From an uncultured Chlorobiaceae bacterium (GTDB lineage: Bacteria; Bacteroidota; Chlorobiia; Chlorobiales; Chlorobiaceae): a DNA stretch of 6,254 nucleotides. Shown piece after piece: positions 1 to 6,207 of this stretch. The stretch covers positions 1-6,254 of the forward strand of contig CAIXCO010000022.1 in NCBI GenBank assembly GCA_903917955.1. Reading direction: 5' to 3'. The position numbers and the translations under genes were made by a program. Positions within the stretch are counted from its first letter, which is position 1. Every line of letters begins with the position of its first letter. The notes beneath the pieces were generated by a model. The model was not told the DNA's origin, made no database searches, and saw only the letters and a list, made by a program, of their open reading frames with translations.

Positions 1-402
1 CAGCAGCTCCATTTTATGCTCCTGCAGGACGTCGATAAGTTTTTGCAGCGATTCCGCCCTGATTACCACCGTTGCCTTGCACTCTCCTGAAGCGAAAGCG
101 TACATATAGTCAATCGCGACGTTGTTATCCGAAATAAGTTGCAGTGCCTTGTGCAGACCGCCGGGTCTGTGGGGAATAATCATCCCGACAACATCGGTGA
201 CTTTGACCGCAAACCCCGCTTTGCGCAATATTTCTGCTGCAGATTCGGGCCGTCCGACAATCATGCGTAGAATGCCGTAGTCGGCCGTATCGGCAATGCT
301 GAATGCCGAGATGTTGATATCGTTGTCCGCCAGAATGCCGGTCAGCTCGGTCAGCCGGCCAGTCCTGTTTTCAAGAAAGATCGACAATTGCTTGATAATC
401 AT
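1..402 (-). CDS. Tandem ACT-domain amino-acid-binding protein (partial, C-terminus beyond window)
   Basis: I translated this minus-strand frame by hand: it runs open from an ATG at 402-400 to the window edge, giving 134 residues without a stop. It begins MIIKQLSIFLENRTGRLTEL, a typical ACT opening (beta strand, then a short N-R-x-G-R-L loop into a helix), and a second copy starts near residue 72 (VVGMIIPHRPGGLHKAL), so two ACT domains fill about residues 1-70 and 71-134. Stand-alone double-ACT proteins of this type are about 140 residues, so only a few residues are probably missing. ACT domains bind small ligands, usually amino acids, and regulate metabolism; in anaerobes this family often sits next to a phenylacetate-CoA ligase (paaK) gene, which cannot be tested because the downstream side is outside the window. 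No catalytic domain is visible. The start is supported by AAGGG 7 nt upstream. The ligand is unknown. Confidence 0.9.
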   Translation of the reverse strand, partial: MIIKQLSIFLENRTGRLTELTGILADNDINISAFSIADTADYGILRMIVGRPESAAEILRKAGFAVKVTDVVGMIIPHRPGGLHKALQLISDNNVAIDYMYAFASGECKATVVIRAESLQKLIDVLQEHKMELL

Positions 403-409
403 AGCAGTA

Positions 410-414
410 CCCTT
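410..414 (-). promoter_or_regulatory. Ribosome binding site of the ACT-domain gene
   Basis: On the minus strand the sequence AAAAAAGGG ends 7 nt before the ATG at 402. This is the clearest Shine-Dalgarno in the window and fixes the start of the ACT gene. Confidence 0.6.
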
Positions 415-418
415 TTTT

Positions 419-446
419 ATAATACGTTATGGTTTCCGTGCCACAA
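419..446 (-). promoter_or_regulatory. Weak promoter candidate for the ACT-domain gene
   Basis: On the minus strand, TTGTGG (446-441) is separated by 16 nt from TATTAT (424-419). A start about 7 nt further on would fall near 412, at the ribosome binding site, leaving a very short leader. This is a weak spot in the prediction. A better -35 match, TTGACG (469-464), lacks a -10 box at the right distance. The gene needs a promoter somewhere here, because a terminator candidate lies just upstream. Confidence 0.25.
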
Positions 447-472
447 AAATTACAAGATGAAAGCGTCAACCA

Positions 473-522
473 CCTGTTTATCCATCACTGGCAAGAAATT
501 GCCACAATGAGTTATAAACAGG
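473..522. repeat. Two-tier interrupted palindrome (possible operator or RNA hairpin)
   Basis: The outer arms CCTGTTTAT (473-481) and ATAAACAGG (514-522) are perfect 9-bp inverted repeats. Nested inside are TGGCAA (489-494) and TTGCCA (499-504), perfect 6-bp arms around a GAAA loop. TCA (484-486) and TGA (508-510) can add three pairs between the tiers. The two tiers share nearly the same centre (497.5 and 496.5), as expected of one folded structure. There is no flanking T-run on either strand, so it is not an obvious terminator. It lies 71-120 bp upstream of the ACT start codon and may be an operator for a dimeric regulator or a structured leader. Confidence 0.6.
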
Positions 523-548
523 AATCAAAAGAAAATGCAGGAACATAC

Positions 549-600
549 AAAAAAGCCCGCATTCAGTCATAACAAAGCAGGGAATTACCGTGCGCTTTTT
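549..600 (-). terminator. Probable Rho-independent terminator of the HD-GYP gene
   Basis: AAAAAGC-C-CGC (550-560) can pair with GTG-C-GCTTTTT (590-600): ten pairs including one G-T, with one C-C mismatch. ATTC (561-564) and GAAT (582-585) can add an inner stem. Read on the minus strand it begins 15 nt after the HD-GYP stop codon and ends in a GC-rich arm followed by six T (554-549). The A-run on the other side also gives T-runs on the plus strand, so it could act in both directions, although no plus-strand gene reads into it. The loop is large (about 20-30 nt), which lowers confidence. Confidence 0.55.
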
Positions 601-615
601 CTTGGGAGGTTTCCA

Positions 616-2616
616 TCAGTCCGGAAGATGATAACCTTTTTCGCGAAACAGGCGGAGCGCGGCATCAACCACATTCGGGTCGAATAAGCTGCCACGATGT
701 GTCTCAATCTCACTAATGGCAGCCTCAATGCCCAGGGAGGCTCGGTAAGGTCTATTTGAGGCCATGGCTTCAAGTACATCGGCTACGGCAAGTATGCGGG
801 ATTCAGGAAGTGTCTTTTCTCCTTTCAGCCCCTGCGGGTAACCGCTGCCGTCCATACGCTCGTGGTGCTCCCGGATGATTCGTGCAATCGGCAGAGGGAA
901 CTCGACATCATGGAGGATTTGATAGCCGTTTTCAGCATGAGTCTTGACGAGTTCAAACTCGATTGCTGACAATTTGCCTGGTTTGGTAAGTATCTCGCCA
1001 GGTATGCTCATTTTGCCTATATCGTGCACTAACCCGACAAGCTGCATTGTTTGGTATGTCTCTTCGCTCCAACCCATTTCCCGTGCGATATCCGCCGCAA
1101 TCTGGCCAACGCGACGCTCATGGCCTGCGGTGTAGGGATCATGGGCTTCCACAACTTTTGCAACTGCCTCGAGAGTGCTTTTCATTGCGCCTTCCAATTG
1201 TTTTACATAGTCCCTTATCTTTTGTTCTGCAGCTTTACTTTCGCTGATGTCTCGAGCGGTGACTACTGAGCCTACGATAAGACCTTCCTCGTCGCGAATA
1301 GGTGCATAATTATAGCTTCCAATCCATGTTTCACCGCTATCCGTTCTGAGCAGTCTGAATTCGGCTCCTGTACCGGTTTCACCTCGCAGCGCTCTCGGCA
1401 CAACCCAATCTTTCAAGGGGACAAGTTCTCCCGTGAGCAGATAAACTTCAAGTAACTTTGGATACTCATCCAGCGTCAGGGGACACCCCTCTTTGTTCCT
1501 GAACTTGTGAAATGTTGCGAAAGCCTCATTATAGTTGATGAAGTCTCCCCTGGTATCAGAAATAAAGATAGCATCGCTCATACTCGCCAGAGCGGCTTCC
1601 AGTTTTAAGATGCCTTCTGCAAAAAGTTGTTCACTCTTTTTGCGTGCAGTGATGTCAATAACGGTTCCGATATAACGACTCGCCTCTCCATTTTCGTTGT
1701 ATAAGGGCTGGCCTCGGGCCATAATCCAACGCACGGAGCCATCAGGGTAACAGACCCGGTACTCGACATTCAACTCTTGTGCTTTGTCAGCAGCCACGGT
1801 AACAGCCTCGATTACTTTCTCCCTGTCATCAGGATGAACAGAATCAGTCCAAAGTCTGAACGATGGTTTTTCACTACCCCTTTTCAAACCGTACAAAGGC
1901 CATACCTCGTCGGACCAGATATTCTTATCAGTTTTCAGATTCCATTCCCAAACACCGGCGTGTGCAGCATTCAGTGCCTGGCTGAACCTTTTTTTACTTT
2001 CAATGTTATCCGTCTCTATGCGTTTCTGCTCCGTAATATCAAAAAGAATAACCCTGCATGTATTTTCATCATCACAAATTCCGGCATCCATGCGAAGAGT
2101 GCTGCCAGAGAGAATTGGGTGAACCTTGGGACGTTGAAAAGCATTGGCTAAAAGCTTCACTTCGCAGTATCCATTTTTTCTCCTGGTGAACACTGTTTCG
2201 AGAAGATTATCAAGTATCTGATAGTCCTCTGGCAGAATAAATTGTTTTAACGGCAAACCAAGTAAATGAGATCGATCAACTCCAAGCAGTTTGGTGGAAG
2301 TAAGGTTCGCCTGCTGGATTCTGCCATCGCGGCCCAAAGTCAAATATCCGACTGGCGCAAAGTCATAAAGTTCAGTGTACTTGGCGAGGCTATCCTCAAC
2401 CTCAAGCCTGGTTCTGGCTAGCTCTTCCTGCTCCATTTCAAGTTCTATTTGGTGAACCTCGAGCTCATGGACCAGCCTGCGCATCTCTTCGGGTGAAGAG
2501 AGAGAGCTTAATTCTGATACGCCTGTGCTGAGCTGTTTTTGCTTCAGACGCTCTATAGCAAGAGTTCGTAACTCTTCTGATCTTTGGGGGTTAATGCTGT
2601 TCTGCTTTTTTGCCAT
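616..2616 (-). CDS. PAS-PAS-PAS-HD-GYP sensor, predicted cyclic di-GMP phosphodiesterase
   Basis: HD-GYP proteins hydrolyse the second messenger cyclic di-GMP, lowering its level and so favouring motility over attachment. With the start at 2616 the protein has 666 residues: a glutamate-rich coiled coil (about 13-83), PAS 1 (78-198, ending LFDITEQKR), a PAS_3/PAC-type PAS 2 (208-325, ending VIDITARKK), PAS 3 (338-463, ending ARDISESK), then HD-GYP (483-663). The metal ligands are visible: H499, H532-D533 (LVHDIGKM), H560, H584-H585 and D613. The signature HHERMDGSGYP is complete (GYP at 592-594). There is no GGDEF, receiver or membrane segment, so it is probably a cytoplasmic sensor of small molecules, redox or light through PAS; no cofactor residue can be assigned. 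An in-frame ATG at 2697 would add 27 residues, but it lies upstream of the predicted transcription start; MAKKQNS at 2616 is the more typical opening. Neither start has a clear Shine-Dalgarno. Activity is inferred from motifs. Confidence 0.92.
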   Translation of the reverse strand: MAKKQNSINPQRSEELRTLAIERLKQKQLSTGVSELSSLSSPEEMRRLVHELEVHQIELEMEQEELARTRLEVEDSLAKYTELYDFAPVGYLTLGRDGRIQQANLTSTKLLGVDRSHLLGLPLKQFILPEDYQILDNLLETVFTRRKNGYCEVKLLANAFQRPKVHPILSGSTLRMDAGICDDENTCRVILFDITEQKRIETDNIESKKRFSQALNAAHAGVWEWNLKTDKNIWSDEVWPLYGLKRGSEKPSFRLWTDSVHPDDREKVIEAVTVAADKAQELNVEYRVCYPDGSVRWIMARGQPLYNENGEASRYIGTVIDITARKKSEQLFAEGILKLEAALASMSDAIFISDTRGDFINYNEAFATFHKFRNKEGCPLTLDEYPKLLEVYLLTGELVPLKDWVVPRALRGETGTGAEFRLLRTDSGETWIGSYNYAPIRDEEGLIVGSVVTARDISESKAAEQKIRDYVKQLEGAMKSTLEAVAKVVEAHDPYTAGHERRVGQIAADIAREMGWSEETYQTMQLVGLVHDIGKMSIPGEILTKPGKLSAIEFELVKTHAENGYQILHDVEFPLPIARIIREHHERMDGSGYPQGLKGEKTLPESRILAVADVLEAMASNRPYRASLGIEAAISEIETHRGSLFDPNVVDAALRLFREKGYHLPD

Positions 2617-2684
2617 GTGGAGGAGTCTCTTGTTAGTACCAAAGATAAAATTACCAGATAACAGAACTGGAGAGTCGCGGTTTA

Positions 2685-2714
2685 AATATAATTGCATTAC
2701 TGATAAAAGTGCAA
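2685..2714 (-). promoter_or_regulatory. Sigma-70-like promoter candidate for the HD-GYP gene
   Basis: On the minus strand, TTGCAC (2714-2709) and TATATT (2690-2685) are separated by 18 nt. Transcription would begin near 2678, about 60 nt before the ATG at 2616 and downstream of the alternative ATG at 2697. The -35 box begins just after the stop codon of the upstream membrane-protein gene. The HD-GYP gene may therefore be expressed independently of the two genes before it. Confidence 0.45.
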
Positions 2715-2716
2715 TG

Positions 2717-4846
2717 TTACAGGTAGCCTTGCAGCGCAGGGAAGAACAATTTATCTATTATTGGACATGCCCCAAGCACATTGATATAGTCGTCCGTCCA
2801 GGGTGCCATATCTTTTAGCCCATCCTTTTTCCCGAGGGCGATCCAGCCTCTATCAATCAATGGGCGAAGCCTCGTAGAGTCGACAGCCAAAGCTACCCAC
2901 GTTCCTTCTATATATGGGTCATTTACTTTACGTTGCTTTCCTGGGTCATTCATTGCACCAAAAAGGCCCAGCGAAGAGGCTGTGGACTTCAGCACTGGTC
3001 GCAGGTCGTAATAACGGTTGGAAATATGGAAGAGAATGATACCATTTGCACTTAATCTATCAAGATAGACACTGATGGCTTCTCTGGTCAGGAGGTGGGT
3101 CGGGATACCGTCCCCGGTGAACGCATCTATGGTAATAACATTATACTTCATTTTATCCCCCTTCCGGGCTTGCATTGAGAGCCGGCCATCACCCTCTATT
3201 ACACGTACGCTGCCCTTGCACTCTTTAAGATAGGTGAACCATTCACGGGCAATCTTTTCGTTGTCAGGGTCTATCTCATAATAGTCGAGCAGATCATCTT
3301 TTTGGGCATACGTACTTATCGTTCCTGCGCCGAGACCTATCACAGCCATCCGATGAGGAGATGGTACGAGTTCATATACCTCACTCATAGGCCCTCCCCG
3401 ATAATAATAGGATGTAGGATTTAAATGCATTGATGGGTCGAGGAATTGGGAGCCGTGCAAAGTAATCCCGTGAACAAGCTGCCGAACTGCCATAGAGCTT
3501 GTTTCCAGAGGCTGATCAACTATGCGGTAAGTCCCATAAAAGTTTCTGTGCCGAAATTTTGTCGACTTGGTGACAGATGATGTGAACCATCCTAAAATCG
3601 GAAAAACCAGGACTCCTATTACAATCATACGGCTCCACGCAGCAAAGCGTGAAGCGTCAGTCCAGAAGTTAGTGAAGGTCTTATCACGCTTCCACCAGAA
3701 AAGGGCCGCGAAGAGTATTAATGCGAGGGGGTATTCCAGGAGCCCACGAAAGAGATGGGGCGCCACAAGGCTGACGAATGCACCGCCTGTCCAGCCTCCA
3801 AACGCCGAAGAGAGATAAAAGTGTGTAAGATGGCTTCCGGGGGGACGCAACTCATAGAGCGTTCCGTGAGCAACAATGCAGATTGCAAAAAAAATAGATA
3901 ACAGACCCAAGAGCACAGGCCACATCCCCAGCCCCAACAGATACAATGCAAACGCTGCGAGCAAGAGTTCCGGCCAGAAGAGTTTCAGAAATCCTGGCAC
4001 TCCTCCGTGCGTGCGAAATGTCACAATGAAACTGCCAAGGTAAAGCGCAAGAGGAATAACCCATACGAAGGGGAAGGAGCCGATTTCGAGTGTCAGGTAG
4101 TTGGTCGTCGCCATAAGAAAAGCAGAAGGAAGAGCGCTTAGCAAGATCCACTGCAAGTACATCGAATGCATTAGCGGTTTTGGCGTTACTGTTTCACGGG
4201 TTGTTTCCGTGGGTTTCCTGTATTCCTTGTCGGGCCTTATTTTCAGCCAGGTGAGCAGGACGAGCAACACATAGACGATATAAGCCCCTGACCATACGAG
4301 GCTCTGGAGCCGCAGGCCAGAAAGGGGTTCAATCAAAAAAGCATATCCAAGAAGCGCAAAGAGTGAACCTGCGTTTGAAGCGGCATAAAGTGGGTATGGC
4401 TCTCTATTTCGACCTATCTGAGAATTGGCTATCCATGCCTGAGCAACCACGGCTGTGGTTGAAAGTGCTACAAACGGGAGTGCCACATGGACGAGCAGAG
4501 TCACGAGAATGGCGAGAACAGGTGTGCCGGGATCTGCGATCGCACCGATCCGCAAAGGCATGTTTATCAAGGGGATAAGCAGAAAAAGCAGATGCCAGGC
4601 TCCTAATTTCCGAACGAGAAGATGGGCGTAGAGATACCCAAGCAGAAGCATGGCCTGAAAGAACATGAGACAGACCAGCCACACATGAGCTGCTCCGCCA
4701 AAATAGGGTGTTAACAGTCGACCGACAAGGGGCTCCATGCTGAAAAGAAGTAGAGCCCCAAAGAAGACGGTGACGATGAGCATCGTAATAGCCAACTTTT
4801 GGTTTCGTGCGTCATTTCGTATTTGAGTGCAGCAACGGTTTTTCAT
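2717..4846 (-). CDS. Fused polytopic membrane / spermidine-synthase-like protein
   Basis: The 709-residue product has two parts. Residues about 18-421 hold 12-13 hydrophobic segments, for example 18-37, 52-77, 109-138, 230-251 and 292-331, and a glycine-rich HFYLSSAFGGWTGGAF stretch (342-357) characteristic of the 'fused MFS/spermidine synthase' family. Residues about 440-709 form a Rossmann-fold aminopropyltransferase-like domain: HGITLHGSQF (459-468), SYYYRGGPMSEVY (479-491), the nucleotide-binding GLGAGT (504-509), the acidic YYEIDP (522-527), EGDGR (551-555) and IDAFTGDGIPTHLLTREA (572-589). Where polyamine synthases have a D-x-x-D-P-type gate, this protein has DAFTGDG, so aminopropyl transfer to putrescine is not assured; the substrate is unknown. 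Start choice: ATG 4846 has AAGGA 4 nt upstream and lies 19 bp after the methyltransferase stop; an ATG at 4903 would add 19 residues, overlap the neighbour by 38 bp and has no Shine-Dalgarno. It is probably co-transcribed with the methyltransferase. Confidence 0.88.
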   Translation of the reverse strand: MKNRCCTQIRNDARNQKLAITMLIVTVFFGALLLFSMEPLVGRLLTPYFGGAAHVWLVCLMFFQAMLLLGYLYAHLLVRKLGAWHLLFLLIPLINMPLRIGAIADPGTPVLAILVTLLVHVALPFVALSTTAVVAQAWIANSQIGRNREPYPLYAASNAGSLFALLGYAFLIEPLSGLRLQSLVWSGAYIVYVLLVLLTWLKIRPDKEYRKPTETTRETVTPKPLMHSMYLQWILLSALPSAFLMATTNYLTLEIGSFPFVWVIPLALYLGSFIVTFRTHGGVPGFLKLFWPELLLAAFALYLLGLGMWPVLLGLLSIFFAICIVAHGTLYELRPPGSHLTHFYLSSAFGGWTGGAFVSLVAPHLFRGLLEYPLALILFAALFWWKRDKTFTNFWTDASRFAAWSRMIVIGVLVFPILGWFTSSVTKSTKFRHRNFYGTYRIVDQPLETSSMAVRQLVHGITLHGSQFLDPSMHLNPTSYYYRGGPMSEVYELVPSPHRMAVIGLGAGTISTYAQKDDLLDYYEIDPDNEKIAREWFTYLKECKGSVRVIEGDGRLSMQARKGDKMKYNVITIDAFTGDGIPTHLLTREAISVYLDRLSANGIILFHISNRYYDLRPVLKSTASSLGLFGAMNDPGKQRKVNDPYIEGTWVALAVDSTRLRPLIDRGWIALGKKDGLKDMAPWTDDYINVLGACPIIDKLFFPALQGYL

Positions 4847-4850
4847 GCTT

Positions 4851-4855
4851 TCCTT
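4851..4855 (-). promoter_or_regulatory. Ribosome binding site deciding the membrane/spermidine-synthase-like start
   Basis: AAGGA on the minus strand lies 4 nt before the ATG at 4846, inside the 19-bp gap after the methyltransferase stop. No such motif precedes the upstream ATG pair at 4903/4900. This favours the 709-residue product. Confidence 0.5.
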
Positions 4856-4865
4856 GAAGAGTCTG

Positions 4866-5798
4866 TCATGGAAATTGAGGGGCGTCTGGTTTTCTACCAT
4901 CAAAGCGAATTGTAAGAACAGTCACTGGCCATGAAGAGGTTACACTATGATCTCGTTTGCCCGTTGCAATCTCAGCAATAATATCAAGTTCCAGTTCGCT
5001 GTAGAATTTTCGGGCAGAGGTAAAGCCGTCCAGAGCAAATGACGCGATACCCTGCATACTTGCCATCAGCGGGACGCCGCCTGCAAGCAGAATGCTCCGA
5101 TATCCATCAATGCCAACAAAGGCAGTTTTTGTACATTTTGCCGACTGGGCAATCATGACGGCAAGTTGACCGGGAGTGAAATGGTGGAGGCTCTGAGAGA
5201 GCACCATAAGCTCAAATGATTGAGCAGAAAACTCCGTCAGATCATAGGCATTGAGACGCCGGAAGCTGAGCGGGAGCTTTTTTTCTGCCGCCAGACGATT
5301 GCCCTCCTCAATAAATATCGGGACGATATCTGAACCGGTAACAGAAACCGACAGATTTTTTCGCTGTACCTCTTCAGCCAGCGCAATCGCCAGTCCTCCC
5401 GATCCGCACGCTAGTTCAAGTACTCTCGCCTCCGGTATTCCACCTTTTACCGCTTCATCAAGCAGTGATAACAGCATTGCAACATATCGGGGGTAGAGAT
5501 GCATCATTTCATTTTGCCGGTCAAGCGCCTTCACCAATTCCAGCTTTTCGATTTCGGGAAGATCCCTGTCGTCCATATTTTCGCTCTCGGAGGTACGCAT
5601 CAGCCGGTCGAGCAATTCAGTCAGAAAAAAACCTCCACCCAACTCTTTTGATACCTTGAGTCTTTCATCAAGAAAGCGCGCTACAAAGTCATTCGTTTTG
5701 CGTTCAAGTTCATCCATACTTTGCCAGACAAAAGGAATCTCGCCTGCTGAGCGAAGGTTTTCAAGAGCCTTGAGAGCAGCTTGTTTCATTTGAAGCAT
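4866..5798 (-). CDS. Class I SAM-dependent methyltransferase
   Basis: The 310-residue product has a helical N-terminal region (1-120) of unclear role, then a Rossmann-type methyltransferase core. Motif I is VLELACGSGGLA (126-137), the acidic residue after strand 2 is D157 (TGSDIVP), the adenine-side motif is LNAYDL (182-187), and the post-motif strand reads LMVLSQSLHHF (197-207), which matches the Methyltransf_25/11 style. No signal peptide or membrane segment is clear, so it should be cytosolic. Small-molecule methylation is likelier than DNA methylation, since no NPPY-type or cysteine catalytic motif is seen; the substrate is unknown. The stop is 19 bp before the membrane/spermidine-synthase-like start at 4846, which suggests an operon of two SAM-type enzymes. 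Start: ATG 5798, with a second ATG at 5789 (MKQAALK) equally possible; neither has a Shine-Dalgarno. Confidence 0.88.
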   Translation of the reverse strand: MLQMKQAALKALENLRSAGEIPFVWQSMDELERKTNDFVARFLDERLKVSKELGGGFFLTELLDRLMRTSESENMDDRDLPEIEKLELVKALDRQNEMMHLYPRYVAMLLSLLDEAVKGGIPEARVLELACGSGGLAIALAEEVQRKNLSVSVTGSDIVPIFIEEGNRLAAEKKLPLSFRRLNAYDLTEFSAQSFELMVLSQSLHHFTPGQLAVMIAQSAKCTKTAFVGIDGYRSILLAGGVPLMASMQGIASFALDGFTSARKFYSELELDIIAEIATGKRDHSVTSSWPVTVLTIRFDGRKPDAPQFP

Positions 5799-5809
5799 GA
5801 TGATATAAT
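5781..5809 (+). promoter_or_regulatory. Plus-strand promoter candidate over the methyltransferase start
   Basis: TTGTTT (5781-5786), a 17-nt spacer and a perfect TATAAT (5804-5809) form a good sigma-70-like match on the plus strand. It would fire toward the flavodoxin fragment at 5980 with a leader of about 165 nt. Part of it overlaps the first codons of the divergent methyltransferase gene. Confidence 0.35.
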
Positions 5810-5979
5810 CGGAAATGGGTTGTCACCAAAAAGGCTCAATTACTTTACACTATTTACCATCTTTTTCGACTTTTCCACTATTCTGCGGGATGTTGGAATG
5901 TCTTTTTGTCTGCGCGAAATAGATGCGTTTTTGCTGTATATTACGCTGTATCTGCGGCTTGTCATTAATTTTATTGACC
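5799..5979. other. Divergent intergenic spacer
   Basis: This AT-rich spacer separates the minus-strand methyltransferase from the plus-strand flavodoxin fragment and must serve both. On the minus strand, TTGGTG followed after 16 nt by TATATC ends next to the methyltransferase ATG, which would give an almost leaderless transcript; I regard it as weak. A 7-bp direct repeat GCTGTAT (5933-5939 and 5945-5951, 12-bp period) lies 28 bp before the flavodoxin start. No hairpin terminator, RNA gene or convincing reading frame is seen. Confidence 0.5.
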
Positions 5980-6207
5980 ATGAAACGTGTTGTTCTCGCC
6001 ATATCGGGTTCTCTCAGAAAACCATCCTTTACGGAGAAAATGCTTGATTTGTGCCTTGAAGGAATGGCAAGTACGGGAGAAGAGTTTGAAGTGCACAAGT
6101 TTTATCCACACAAAATGAAGATCGGGCCGTGCACCAGTTGCTGGTCGTGCTGGGGAAAGAAAAATCCTGGAGTCTGTGTTCAGAAGGATGACCTCGCTGA
6201 GTTTTGA
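5980..6207 (+). pseudogene. Truncated flavodoxin-fold FMN reductase / iron-sulfur flavoprotein-like fragment
   Basis: The 75-residue product starts MKRVVLAISGSLRKPSFTEK, the first strand and phosphate-binding loop (SGSLRKPS) of NADPH-dependent FMN reductase/flavodoxin-like proteins. It continues to GPCTSCWSCWGKKNPGVC, then VQKDDLAEF and a TGA at 6205-6207. Family members usually reach 180-210 residues; after the K-D-D segment they continue into a strand and loop contacting the flavin ring (often S-P-x-Y-W/F). That part is absent from all three forward frames of the remaining 47 bases, so a simple one-base frameshift does not restore it. Cysteines 51, 54, 57 and 66 form C-x2-C-x2-C-x8-C, close to the compact cluster motif of iron-sulfur flavoproteins (C-x2-C-x2-C-x4-7-C). 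Without the rest of the fold it probably cannot work as a reductase. No Shine-Dalgarno precedes the ATG. A functional short protein is possible but less likely. Confidence 0.65.

Noticed and set aside
428..447. TGGCACG on the minus strand, like the -24 half of a sigma-54 promoter
   Set aside because: The matching -12 element with its GC dinucleotide is missing at the required distance.
1777..2151. 124-residue plus-strand open frame
   Set aside because: It lies wholly antisense to the PAS region of the HD-GYP gene and shows no domain or start signal of its own.
3852..4151. 99-residue minus-strand open frame
   Set aside because: It overlaps the membrane-protein gene in another frame; the true frame has clear membrane segments and family motifs here.
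5933..5951. 7-bp direct repeat GCTGTAT with 12-bp period
   Set aside because: Only two copies and too short to claim as an iteron or regulator site; mentioned under the spacer only.
5850..6098. 82-residue minus-strand open frame in the divergent spacer
   Set aside because: It runs antisense into the flavodoxin fragment, has a low-complexity polar composition and no recognisable motif.
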